A DNA stretch of 5,532 nt from an uncultured Planctomycetaceae bacterium (GCA_945957305.1 CAMFLN010000286.1:1-5532), one strand, 5' to 3'; shown: positions 1 to 5,080, counted from the first letter of the stretch. Numbers and translations are program-made. The notes: a model not told the origin generated them from the sequence alone.

Positions 1-839
1 GGCAGCAATCGGCGTATAGGCTGGCCCAGGATTTCGCTGGTGGTGTAGCCATACATTTTTTCCGCGGCCTGGTTCCAACTGATGATCGTCTCGTTCAAAT
101 CGACGCCAATGACCGCATCTTCCGAACATTCGATAATTGACGCCAAGCGGTGCAGTTCGTCCTCTGCCTGCTTGCGTTCCGTCACATCGCGAAAATACAT
201 CGCCAAACCGGCCCCTTCAGTCGGCGAGGCTTTAAATTCCAACCAGCGCTGCCACGGGGTGTAGAACTCTTCGAATTCGACGGTGGTTTGGTTGAGGGCC
301 GCGCGCTTCAACATGTCCTGGGCACGCGGGCTCAGCGTTCGGGGGAAATCCGCCAGCGAAGGGGCAGAGCCAGGTTGCGCATGGCTTTGTTGAAATTCTT
401 CGGTCGCACGGTTGGTGTACACCAGTCGCCAGGAACCATCCACGACCACAAAGCCATCGGCAATGCTCTCGACGATCAGCTTGATCTGCGCGGCATTGGC
501 CCGCGCTCGTTGTAGTGCACGGCGCGAAATCTCGCCGAAAACGGCAATCGCGAGGCACACGAAGCCGTATACAAAGGCCACAGCCGTGGGTCGAAAAGCA
601 TCAGCCTGGGGGACGAAATACCAATTGGCGACCAGATAACCAAGGACTGTGGCCAGCACGCCGGGTCCCAGTCCGCCATACCATGCCGAGGCAGACACCG
701 CGACGCAGTAAGTGGCGATGAGGACAGCCACCGTGCCGGAAGTAAACGCCGTAACAACGCTAGCGATCGCGATTGTTGCGACCGCTAGAAGGTAAGGCGC
801 CAGCCGCCACAACAGGCGTATTACGTCGGCAGATCGCAT
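1..839 (-). CDS. Membrane PAS sensor, probable histidine kinase (N-terminal part, cut by window edge)
   Basis: 279 complete codons are visible from ATG at 839; the 3' part lies outside the window. An in-frame TGA at 897-899 and no ATG/GTG/TTG between make 839 the only sensible start. Residues about 15-103 are hydrophobic, with probably four membrane segments, and carry the DUF4118 (KdpD-like transmembrane) signature: SAWYGGLGPGVLATVLGYL at 51-69, then NWYFVP at 72-77. A short linker (ISRRALQRARANAAQ) leads to a first PAS domain (about 116-220, ending GLAMYFRDVTERKQAEDEL) and the start of a second (from about 231: ASIIECSEDAVIGVDLNETI, then SWNQAAEKMYGYT). DUF4118-PAS-PAS proteins are normally membrane histidine kinases, but HisKA and HATPase domains are not visible, so another output is possible. 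No Shine-Dalgarno is seen. The gene lies 277 bases downstream of a co-oriented receiver gene. Confidence 0.9.
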   Translation of the reverse strand, partial: MRSADVIRLLWRLAPYLLAVATIAIASVVTAFTSGTVAVLIATYCVAVSASAWYGGLGPGVLATVLGYLVANWYFVPQADAFRPTAVAFVYGFVCLAIAVFGEISRRALQRARANAAQIKLIVESIADGFVVVDGSWRLVYTNRATEEFQQSHAQPGSAPSLADFPRTLSPRAQDMLKRAALNQTTVEFEEFYTPWQRWLEFKASPTEGAGLAMYFRDVTERKQAEDELHRLASIIECSEDAVIGVDLNETIISWNQAAEKMYGYTTSEILGQPIRRLL

Positions 840-965
840 AGATGCAGTTGCAACTCGGACGGCTTGTGCAGCAGGCGAAAGGGCGCAGCCTATCGATCAA
901 ACAGTCCCGCTTCGAAATCTGGTTAGTCGCGACGAACGTTTCTCCCGACAGTGTGGCCCATTGAT

Positions 966-994
966 TCTGGCTCCTCCGCACCAAAAGAGCCAGA
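966..994. repeat. 8-bp inverted repeat between receiver and sensor genes
   Basis: TCTGGCTC at 966-973 is the exact reverse complement of GAGCCAGA at 987-994, around a 13-base loop. No T-run follows on either strand, so it is not a textbook intrinsic terminator. It could be an operator or a 5'-leader hairpin of the sensor gene. A weak sigma54 look-alike on the minus strand (978-992, TGGCTC-N5-GTGC) overlaps its right arm. That resemblance may simply reflect the inverted repeat. Confidence 0.4.
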
Positions 995-1000
995 CTGCGC

Positions 1001-1015
1001 TTGCACTTTGTGCAA
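1001..1015. repeat. Perfect palindrome TTGCAC-TTT-GTGCAA
   Basis: Six-base arms at 1001-1006 and 1010-1015 are exact reverse complements with a 3-base centre. The right arm is also the -12 box (TTGCA on the minus strand) of the predicted sigma54 promoter of the sensor gene. A dyad here is well placed to be a binding site that blocks or modulates that promoter. As a transcript hairpin the 3-base loop is tight but possible. The repeat is certain; its function is not known. Confidence 0.5.
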
Positions 1016-1026
1016 ATCCTGCGCCG
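1011..1026 (-). promoter_or_regulatory. Candidate sigma54 promoter of the sensor gene
   Basis: Read on the minus strand the element is CGGCGCAGGATTTGCA. It has the invariant GG and GC with the obligatory 10 bases between them and a perfect TTGCA -12 box. Five of eight further consensus positions match the known TGGCACG-N4-TTGCA pattern. Predicted start of transcription is near 1000, giving a leader of about 160 bases to the ATG at 839. Bases 8-15 (GGATTTGC) are identical to those of the candidate promoter at 5022-5037. Confidence 0.4.
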
Positions 1027-1116
1027 CCTCTAGGGCGCACCGTCCGCGCCCAGTCGTTTGAGGTCTTTTCGTGATTAATGGTCGATCACCGGCCAACAAA
1101 CGCCGGCAAGTGATTG

Positions 1117-1506
1117 CTAAGCGACCGGTTTACGATCTTCGTCTCCGTCGCCGATCAGCTCCTTCGTCAGCCGCAACAGTTCTTCACAGTTGAGCGGCTT
1201 GGAAAGAACCCGTTCTGCTCCCGCGTCGATGGCCGGAAAAACGGTGTTGATGTTGGCGTAGGCGGTCAAAAAGACTCCGAAGAGATCTGGTTGAATCTCT
1301 CGAGCATGGCGAAAAAGCTCCACTCCGTTCATCCCGGGCATTTGGTAGTCGACGACAGCAAGCTGGTATTCGTGTTGCTTCACAAGCTGCAGGGCAGCCG
1401 TGCCATCGGGGGCCGTGTCTACGGCGTAGCCGCGCGAGGCCAATGTCCTGGAGACAAGCTCTGCGTTGCTGCGGTCGTCGTCGACCACCAAGACGCGCGT
1501 GTGCAT
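1117..1506 (-). CDS. Single-domain response regulator (stand-alone receiver)
   Basis: 129 residues, a complete CheY-like receiver with no output domain. It shows VLVVDDD (acidic pocket D9-D11), phosphoacceptor D53 in VVDYQMPGMNG, T81 in FLTAY, and K103 in SKPL. The reading frame stays open to an ATG at 1602, but the domain begins at the ATG at 1506 (MHTRVLVVDDD). The 32 extra residues match no receiver structure and the 1602 start would overlap the predicted promoter at 1605-1620, so 1506 is chosen. A purine-rich stretch (GAAAAAAGAAG) lies just upstream in place of a clear Shine-Dalgarno. Known roles of such proteins are intermediates in phosphorelays or allosteric protein binders. With an HPt gene and an output regulator nearby, a Spo0F/DivK-like relay role is inferred. 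The sensor gene lies downstream on the same strand. Confidence 0.93.
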   Translation of the reverse strand: MHTRVLVVDDDRSNAELVSRTLASRGYAVDTAPDGTAALQLVKQHEYQLAVVDYQMPGMNGVELFRHAREIQPDLFGVFLTAYANINTVFPAIDAGAERVLSKPLNCEELLRLTKELIGDGDEDRKPVA

Positions 1507-1604
1507 CGAAGGACTTCTTTTTTCAGGAGGGCTGTTCCAAAGGCCCGTCGGAGCTCGGGCGTGACGCTCGTTGCGGAAGAAAGTGACTGCGGGAGAGTTC
1601 AAAC

Positions 1605-1620
1605 TGCAAGTACTATGCCG
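1605..1620 (-). promoter_or_regulatory. Candidate sigma54 promoter of the single-domain response regulator
   Basis: On the minus strand this reads CGGCATAGTACTTGCA. The GG and GC are exactly 10 bases apart, with GGCA in the -24 box and a perfect TTGCA -12 box (five of eight further consensus bases). Transcription would begin near 1594, leaving an 88-base leader before the ATG at 1506. The paired dyads at 1666-1683 and 1699-1716 would then be centred at about -80 and -113, a typical distance for NtrC-family enhancers. Confidence 0.42.
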
Positions 1621-1663
1621 CTATTGCCTTTGCGGGGATTCATCCGCGGCCGTCAGCCTCACG

Positions 1664-1684
1664 AGTGGTCAAAAAATAACCACT
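1664..1684. promoter_or_regulatory. Enhancer-like dyad 1 (AGTGGT-N9-ACCACT)
   Basis: The arms AGTGGT (1664-1669) and ACCACT (1679-1684) are exact reverse complements around an A/T-only-but-one centre. The core TGGTC (1666-1670) N7 AACCAC (1678-1683) is repeated at 1699-1716. AT-rich centres flanked by GC-containing half-sites are usual for Fis-type HTH dimers such as the C-terminus of the adjacent regulator. That this regulator binds here is inference. Confidence 0.45.
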
Positions 1685-1696
1685 AGAAGCCTCCTC

Positions 1697-1708
1697 TCTG
1701 GTCGTTTT
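1697..1708 (+). repeat. 12-base direct repeat, copy 1 (TCTGGTCGTTTT)
   Basis: This is identical to 1874-1885, 177 bases downstream, both in the same spacer. Copy 1 overlaps the left half of enhancer-like dyad 2. A shorter 9-base core (CTGGTCGTT) occurs again at 4441-4449 in the other divergent spacer. Confidence 0.5.
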
Positions 1709-1716
1709 TCAACCAC
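1699..1716. promoter_or_regulatory. Enhancer-like dyad 2 (TGGTC-N7-AACCAC)
   Basis: TGGTC at 1699-1703 and AACCAC at 1711-1716 are separated by seven bases (GTTTTTC). This is the same half-sites and spacing as dyad 1, with centres 33 bp apart, close to three helical turns, so both would face the same side of DNA. Tandem phased sites are the normal form of upstream activating sequences for sigma54 activators. The match is to architecture only; the bound protein is not known. Confidence 0.45.
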
Positions 1717-1873
1717 CTTTGAGAACTGGCGAAAGTAAATGCTCCACGGCGGGCATCACTAAATTCGCTGATTTACCGCGCCCGGGATGCCCCCCGAAGC
1801 CTGCTGTACAATGGCGAGATCAGTGTCGGCGAGCATTCAAGTGGTCGAATTCAGCTCAGTGTGAGGGCCATCG

Positions 1874-1885
1874 TCTGGTCGTTTT
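1874..1885 (+). repeat. 12-base direct repeat, copy 2 (TCTGGTCGTTTT)
   Basis: Exact copy of 1697-1708. Here the second half-site is degenerate (TTCCGC instead of AACCAC). It ends 10 bases before the -24 box of the candidate promoter at 1896-1911, so it could be a weak or promoter-proximal (repressing) site. Confidence 0.45.
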
Positions 1886-1895
1886 AATTCCGCTC

Positions 1896-1911
1896 TGGCC
1901 CGAATTATGCA
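1896..1911 (+). promoter_or_regulatory. Candidate sigma54 promoter of the sigma54-dependent regulator
   Basis: TGGCCCGAATTATGCA: GG and GC are exactly 10 bases apart and six of eight further positions match TGGCACG-N4-TTGCA, among the best in the window. The predicted transcription start is near 1922, 48 bases before the ATG at 1970. An ATG at 1907, in frame with the gene, sits inside this element. If the promoter is real, that upstream start cannot be used from it. Confidence 0.5.
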
Positions 1912-1969
1912 AAGCGGTGAGTTAGCAACCAGCTTTCCACTCATTGTTCCTATTCGAAGACTTCAAAAC

Positions 1970-3436
1970 ATGCCAACTCTTTTGGTAGTCGACGACGATC
2001 GGGCAATTCGCCATGTCGTACAGCAAGCTTTCTCGGGCACGGATATCCAAGTTGCCGAAGCGGCCACCGCCGAAGACGGGCTGGATCAATTGCGCCGGCA
2101 TTTGCCCGACGTCGTGCTTTTAGACATCAATTTGCCAGAAATGTCGGGCATGGAGGCGTTTCGCGCTTTTCATTCGCTCGATCCGAAATTGCCCATCATT
2201 TTCGTCACTGCGCTGGATTCGAGCGATATCGCGATCCAGGCCATGACCTTGGGCGCTTACGACTTCGTGATGAAGCCGCTGGACTTGGCGAGTCTCAACA
2301 AGTTGATTGGCCAGGCCATGGAAGTGCGCCGGCTGATGAACGTCCCGGTGTCAGTGCCTGGCTCGAAATTGCCCAGTGATGGGGCGGACCGCTTGGTCGG
2401 GCGTAGTCCCGCGATGCAGGAAGTGTACAAGGCCGTCGGCCGCGTGGCGCCGCAAAACGTCACGGTGCTCATCCGCGGCGAGAGCGGGACGGGCAAGGAG
2501 CTCGTCGCGCGGGCGATTTACCAGCACAGCCCGCGTGCGGACCGCCCGTTTTTGGCGGTCAATTGCGCCGCAATTCCCGATGCCTTGTTGGAGAGCGAAC
2601 TCTTCGGGCATGAAAAGGGCGCTTTCACGGGAGCCGATCAGCGTCGGATCGGCAAGTTCGAACAATGTAACGGGGGCACGCTTTTCCTGGACGAAATCGG
2701 CGATATGTCGCTGTTGCTGCAGGCAAAAATGTTGCGCGTCCTGCAGCAGCAGCAGTTCGAACGCGTGGGGGGTAACCAGACGATCTCGACGGATGTGCGC
2801 GTGATCACCGCGACGAATCGCGATCTCGAGCAAATGGTCGCCGCTCGCGAGTTTCGGGCTGATCTCTATTACCGTCTGAGCGGCCTGACGATTCAACTGC
2901 CTCCGCTGCGCGAACGCACGGCGGATTTACCGCTGCTGCTGGATCATTTTCTGCGACGCTTCGCTTTAGCACTGGATAAAGATGTGCGCGGTATCTCGCC
3001 CGAAGCGCTGGACATTCTCTTGAAATACAGCTGGCCTGGCAACATACGCGAATTGCAAAATGTCCTGCGCCAGGCGTTGCTGAATACGGTTGGACCGGTC
3101 TTATTGCCGGAATTCCTGCCGGCCGCCGTGATGAGTCATGAAAGCTCCAGCGGCGGAATGCTCGAAGGAAGCGATGACCTGACTGGCCAGATCAATCGTT
3201 TGTTGGAGCAGAATAGCACCACGCTCTACGATGACTCGATTAGTGCTCTCGAACGGTATGTCTTGCCGCGGGTTTTGGCGAACACCCAGGGAAACATCTC
3301 GAAGTCGGCCAAACAGCTGGGAATCACGCGCGGCAGCTTGCGTAATAAGATACGCGCTCTCGGGCTGACGATCGATCGTCAAATCAAGATCGACGATGGC
3401 ATTACAGAAACCGACGACGCCGAAATGCCCGCCTGA
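1970..3436 (+). CDS. Sigma54-dependent response regulator (NtrC family, REC-AAA+-Fis HTH)
   Basis: 488 residues. The receiver (about 1-120) has VVDDD at 6-10, phosphoacceptor D52, T80 and K102. The sigma54-interaction AAA+ domain (about 142-380) has Walker A GESGTGKE (170-177), the sigma54-contacting loop GAFTGA (217-222), Walker B GGTLFLDEIG (235-244), sensor I TATNRD (280-285), arginine-finger region FRADLYYRL (295-303) and sensor II PGNIRELQNVL (356-366). A Fis-type HTH lies at about 442-466 (NISKSAKQLGITRGSLRNKI). All catalytic motifs are intact, so it should be an ATP-driven activator of sigma54 RNA polymerase, switched by phosphorylation. The start at 1970 (MPTLLVVDDD) fits the domain edge. 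An upstream in-frame ATG at 1907 adds 21 unrelated residues and overlaps a candidate promoter. Only a weak GAAGA precedes 1970. The family has many paralogues, so no symbol is given. Confidence 0.96.
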   Translation: MPTLLVVDDDRAIRHVVQQAFSGTDIQVAEAATAEDGLDQLRRHLPDVVLLDINLPEMSGMEAFRAFHSLDPKLPIIFVTALDSSDIAIQAMTLGAYDFVMKPLDLASLNKLIGQAMEVRRLMNVPVSVPGSKLPSDGADRLVGRSPAMQEVYKAVGRVAPQNVTVLIRGESGTGKELVARAIYQHSPRADRPFLAVNCAAIPDALLESELFGHEKGAFTGADQRRIGKFEQCNGGTLFLDEIGDMSLLLQAKMLRVLQQQQFERVGGNQTISTDVRVITATNRDLEQMVAAREFRADLYYRLSGLTIQLPPLRERTADLPLLLDHFLRRFALALDKDVRGISPEALDILLKYSWPGNIRELQNVLRQALLNTVGPVLLPEFLPAAVMSHESSSGGMLEGSDDLTGQINRLLEQNSTTLYDDSISALERYVLPRVLANTQGNISKSAKQLGITRGSLRNKIRALGLTIDRQIKIDDGITETDDAEMPA

Positions 3437-3451
3437 GTGGCTCGGCAGCGG

Positions 3452-4207
3452 TCAAGTGGAGATCGTCTGCATGTAGTCGGCCAACGCAACCACGACGTGC
3501 GCCAAATGTTGGTCGACTGTGCACAGCTGGTCACGCAAGGAGGGTTCGCCACCGGGCTTGCAGTTTTCGATCGTTTGTAGGGCCGCCACGGCGCGCGCGG
3601 CATTGAAATTTGATGTGAGCCCTTTGAGGCTGTGAGCTGCGCGGCAGGCTTCTTCTCGGTTACCGAACTGAACGGCACTTCGCAGTCGCGCGAGAATTTC
3701 GAAGGCATCTTCGAAGAAGAAGCGAATGAGATCTGACAGCAACTCGCGGCTTCCTCCCATGCGTGTTAACGCAGCGTCCATGTCGGTAACCGGAAGGTCG
3801 AAGCTGTTTTGCTGGGAGGAAACCTCGCGCCCATTGGGAGTCATGGCGGCGCGCCGGGCCATTTGCTGGAAAGCTTCGAAATCACAGCTGTTCGGGACTA
3901 TGCCATCGAAGCTGCCCTCGGGAAGTGCCGTCGCGATTTCCTCGGCGGGACCGGCAACAACACTCCCTGGCGTCATCCCGCGAACCAGCAGCGGGACCTG
4001 CCCGTTGTGAGCCGCCGCGAGAGTCGGGCCGAGGAGGACGACGTCGGGAGCTTGCTCTTGGCAGGCTCGCAGCAAATCGACTAAATCACCGGCCAGGCGC
4101 ACACGATGTCCGCAGGATTGGAGTTGGGTAATTAATGTCTGCTGGTACCCAGCAACTGGTTCCGCGATGACCACATCCCACGTTGCAGCGGGCGATTTTC
4201 CGTTCAC
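3452..4207 (-). CDS. Pseudo-receiver/HPt phosphotransfer protein
   Basis: 251 residues. Residues about 10-120 look like a CheY fold (DVVIAEPVAGYQQTLITQL, then PDVVLLGPTL). However, the acidic pocket is reduced to one Glu (E16), and Gly60 stands where the phosphoacceptor Asp is expected, so this half should not be phosphorylated. Residues about 141-249 form an HPt domain with phosphoacceptor H192 in AAHSLKGLTSNF, the classic H-S-x-K-G motif, preceded by DLIRFFFEDAFEILARLRSA. HPt proteins relay phosphate between receivers. Here the likely partners are the free receiver at 1117-1506 and the sigma54 regulator it converges on, 15 bases away. The start is GTG at 4207, supported by AAGGA six bases upstream; no in-frame ATG lies nearby. 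An alternative reading of the N-terminal half is a degenerate dimerisation or docking domain. Confidence 0.9.
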   Translation of the reverse strand: MNGKSPAATWDVVIAEPVAGYQQTLITQLQSCGHRVRLAGDLVDLLRACQEQAPDVVLLGPTLAAAHNGQVPLLVRGMTPGSVVAGPAEEIATALPEGSFDGIVPNSCDFEAFQQMARRAAMTPNGREVSSQQNSFDLPVTDMDAALTRMGGSRELLSDLIRFFFEDAFEILARLRSAVQFGNREEACRAAHSLKGLTSNFNAARAVAALQTIENCKPGGEPSLRDQLCTVDQHLAHVVVALADYMQTIST

Positions 4208-4213
4208 AACTGG

Positions 4214-4218
4214 TCCTT
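4214..4218 (-). promoter_or_regulatory. Ribosome binding site deciding a GTG start
   Basis: AAGGA on the minus strand ends six bases before the GTG at 4207. It is the clearest Shine-Dalgarno in the window and fixes the start of the HPt gene. Confidence 0.7.
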
Positions 4219-4319
4219 CGAGTGAAACGCGTTAATTTGCTCGTATGTGGGGTTGCGGCAATAAGAGTTGCCACGGTCCCAAGTTCGCCGGCGGCCCACC
4301 ATCGTGTCAAAGTGGCTGC

Positions 4320-4335
4320 AGCAATTCGTATACCT
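4320..4335 (-). promoter_or_regulatory. Weak candidate sigma54 promoter of the HPt gene
   Basis: On the minus strand this reads AGGTATACGAATTGCT. The GG-N10-GC spacing is correct and the TTGCT -12 box is good, but the -24 box is poor (AGGTAT). Predicted start is near 4309, 102 bases before the GTG. It was the only fair match found on this strand between 4208 and 4555. Confidence 0.2.
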
Positions 4336-4376
4336 GGAATTTATTGAGTTTCTGTCATAGGTGACCATGCCCTATC

Positions 4377-4392
4377 AGGCAAGTAAATCGCA
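4377..4392 (+). promoter_or_regulatory. Candidate sigma54 promoter facing the BON gene (distal)
   Basis: AGGCAAGTAAATCGCA has correct GG-N10-GC spacing and five of eight further consensus bases, but the -12 box is TCGCA rather than TTGCA. The predicted start near 4403 lies 249 bases before the ATG at 4652, a long leader. Confidence 0.22.
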
Positions 4393-4441
4393 CATCGCGG
4401 AAATGTGGATTGAACCAGGGTAGGTCAAGTGGAGGACGCGC

Positions 4442-4459
4442 TGGTCGTTACATGACCGC
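4442..4459. promoter_or_regulatory. Enhancer-like dyad 3 (TGGTC-N7-GACCGC)
   Basis: TGGTC at 4442-4446, seven bases, then GACCGC at 4454-4459. It has the same left half-site and spacing as the dyads at 1666-1683 and 1699-1716, with four of six bases of the right half-site conserved. GGTC-N7-GACC is itself a perfect inverted repeat. It would sit about 140-145 bases upstream of both the weak HPt promoter start (4309) and the proximal BON candidate start (4596). Confidence 0.35.
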
Positions 4460-4569
4460 CGCGAGCCCGGCGTCAATGCCGGAGAAGCAGTAGCTCACGT
4501 TCCAGCAAGCCGGCACTGGAAACGGACTTCGCACGAGACGACCGGAAAAATCAACATGACCCCCCTCCG

Positions 4570-4585
4570 CGGCCCAAGGTTTGCG
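4570..4585 (+). promoter_or_regulatory. Candidate sigma54 promoter of the BON gene (proximal)
   Basis: CGGCCCAAGGTTTGCG: correct spacing, GGC-C in the -24 box and TTTGC in the -12 box (four of eight further bases, a level expected by chance about once in these spacers). The start near 4596 gives a 56-base leader to the ATG at 4652. If it is used, the longer reading from 4556 is excluded. Confidence 0.25.
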
Positions 4586-4651
4586 GTCTGCAGGCATCCT
4601 CAGCGGAGTTTGCATTTTTCTTGGGACCTACCGCAGGGTTGTGCCACCATC

Positions 4652-4960
4652 ATGATAGTTCTGTCATACGACGCGATCGACTCAGAACCTGTCCTTCCAT
4701 TCCCTGGCTCCAAGGACTGCAGTCAATTACGATCGCGGATCGCAACAGCCCTGCTGCAGCAAATGCCCACCAGCGGGCACCAATTAAACGTCGAGGTCGA
4801 CGCGGAGGGAACGGTGGTCCTGTCCGGTCGCGTGAGGACGTTCTACGCGAAGCAATTGGCCTATCACGCTTCGCAGCGTCTGGCCGAAGGACACTCGGTC
4901 ATCGACTCAATGGTGGTGGATAATCAAGCCACGGCTCCCTGCTGGAATCGGGGACGTTAA
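4652..4960 (+). CDS. Small BON-domain protein
   Basis: 102 residues from ATG at 4652. Residues about 25-90 form one BON domain: LRSRIATALLQQM, then LNVEVDAEGTVVLSGRV (45-61), then the helix TFYAKQLAYHASQRLAEG and a closing strand SVIDSMVVDN. The glycines at 53, 59 and 80 fall where the family conserves them. BON domains are associated with membrane or phospholipid binding in osmotic-stress and secretion proteins (OsmY-like). No signal peptide is visible, so this copy may act in the cytoplasm. The frame also has an ATG at 4556 preceded by GGAAA. The 32 extra residues (rich in Arg, His, Trp, Cys, with two AGG codons) look non-coding, so 4652 is preferred, though its own Shine-Dalgarno is poor (AGGG, 13 bases away). 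Confidence 0.8.
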   Translation: MIVLSYDAIDSEPVLPFPGSKDCSQLRSRIATALLQQMPTSGHQLNVEVDAEGTVVLSGRVRTFYAKQLAYHASQRLAEGHSVIDSMVVDNQATAPCWNRGR

Positions 4961-5021
4961 CGCGTCGTCTGGGCGTAAGGCTCACTCGAATTGCGAGATC
5001 GGCGCACTCAGAGCGCGAGCC

Positions 5022-5037
5022 CGGCAAGGGATTTGCT
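5022..5037 (+). promoter_or_regulatory. Candidate sigma54 promoter of the two-TM membrane protein gene
   Basis: CGGCAAGGGATTTGCT: GG and GC are exactly 10 bases apart, with GGCA in the -24 box, G at the seventh base and TTGCT in the -12 box. Six of eight further positions match, counting the permitted T at the last one. Transcription would start near 5048, giving a 40-base leader with a Shine-Dalgarno before the GTG at 5088. Its last-half sequence GGATTTGC is shared exactly with the sensor-gene candidate at 1011-1026. Confidence 0.5.
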
Positions 5038-5076
5038 CTCGTGGTCGCTAGGGTTTTAGCGGCAGATCATCGCAGT

Positions 5077-5080
5077 GAGG
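5077..5080 (+). promoter_or_regulatory. Ribosome binding site deciding a GTG start
   Basis: GAGG ends seven bases before the GTG at 5088. It favours that start over the in-frame ATG at 5106, which is too far away. Confidence 0.6.

Larger units (their letters stand above)
1507..1969. other. Divergent regulatory spacer between the two response-regulator genes
   Basis: 463 bases without a credible gene. The one plus-strand open frame here (1719-1925) codes for a Cys/Pro/Arg-rich peptide with no recognisable domain. The spacer holds outward-facing sigma54-like promoters at both ends (1605-1620 minus, 1896-1911 plus). Between them are two copies of a TGGTC-N7-AACCAC dyad and a 12-base direct repeat. 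Their arrangement is that of a shared enhancer serving two divergent sigma54 promoters. Confidence 0.6.
4208..4651. other. Divergent spacer between the HPt and BON genes
   Basis: If the BON gene starts at 4652 this spacer is 444 bases without a gene; it is 348 bases if it starts at 4556. It contains a Shine-Dalgarno for the HPt gene and a small inverted repeat GGCAA-N6-TTGCC (4257-4272). It also has a weak sigma54-like site facing the HPt gene, two facing the BON gene, and a dyad at 4442-4459 resembling those in 1664-1716. No RNA gene or mobile-element remnant was recognised. Confidence 0.5.

Noticed and set aside
1079..1090. TGGTCGATCACC as another copy of the enhancer dyad
   Set aside because: The half-sites are only five bases apart (GGT-N5-ACC) instead of the N9 between TGGT and ACCA elsewhere. 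TGGTCG alone is frequent in the window, including in coding sequence.
1089..1106. CCGGC-N8-GCCGG stem just after the receiver stop as a terminator
   Set aside because: Only five base pairs and no T-run on the minus strand after it.
1507..1602. N-terminal extension of the receiver gene to ATG 1602
   Set aside because: It adds 32 residues with no receiver structure before MHTRVLVVDDD and abuts the predicted promoter at 1605-1620.
1114..1686. Long plus-strand open frame (190 residues)
   Set aside because: It is antisense to the receiver gene, which has all receiver motifs on the minus strand. Its own translation shows no domain.
1719..1925. 68-residue plus-strand frame in the divergent spacer
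   Set aside because: No domain, Cys/Pro/Arg-rich, no ribosome binding site, and it runs through the candidate promoter and the 12-base repeat.
2351..2896. 181-residue minus-strand frame and a 142-residue plus frame (2376-2804) inside the sigma54 regulator
   Set aside because: Both lie over the intact AAA+ domain. The plus frame is Arg/Ser/Cys-rich, typical of a shifted reading of GC-rich coding DNA.
4257..4273. TGGCA-N7-TTGC on the minus strand as a sigma54 promoter of the HPt gene
   Set aside because: Both boxes look good but the spacing is one base too long, and sigma54 is intolerant of spacing changes. It is noted only as an inverted repeat.
4086..4310. 74-residue minus-strand frame overlapping the start of the HPt gene
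   Set aside because: It conflicts with the HPt frame, which has an AAGGA and a clear domain, and it has no recognisable content.
4953..4966. GACG/CGTC stem at the end of the BON gene as a terminator
   Set aside because: Four base pairs only, with no T-run following.
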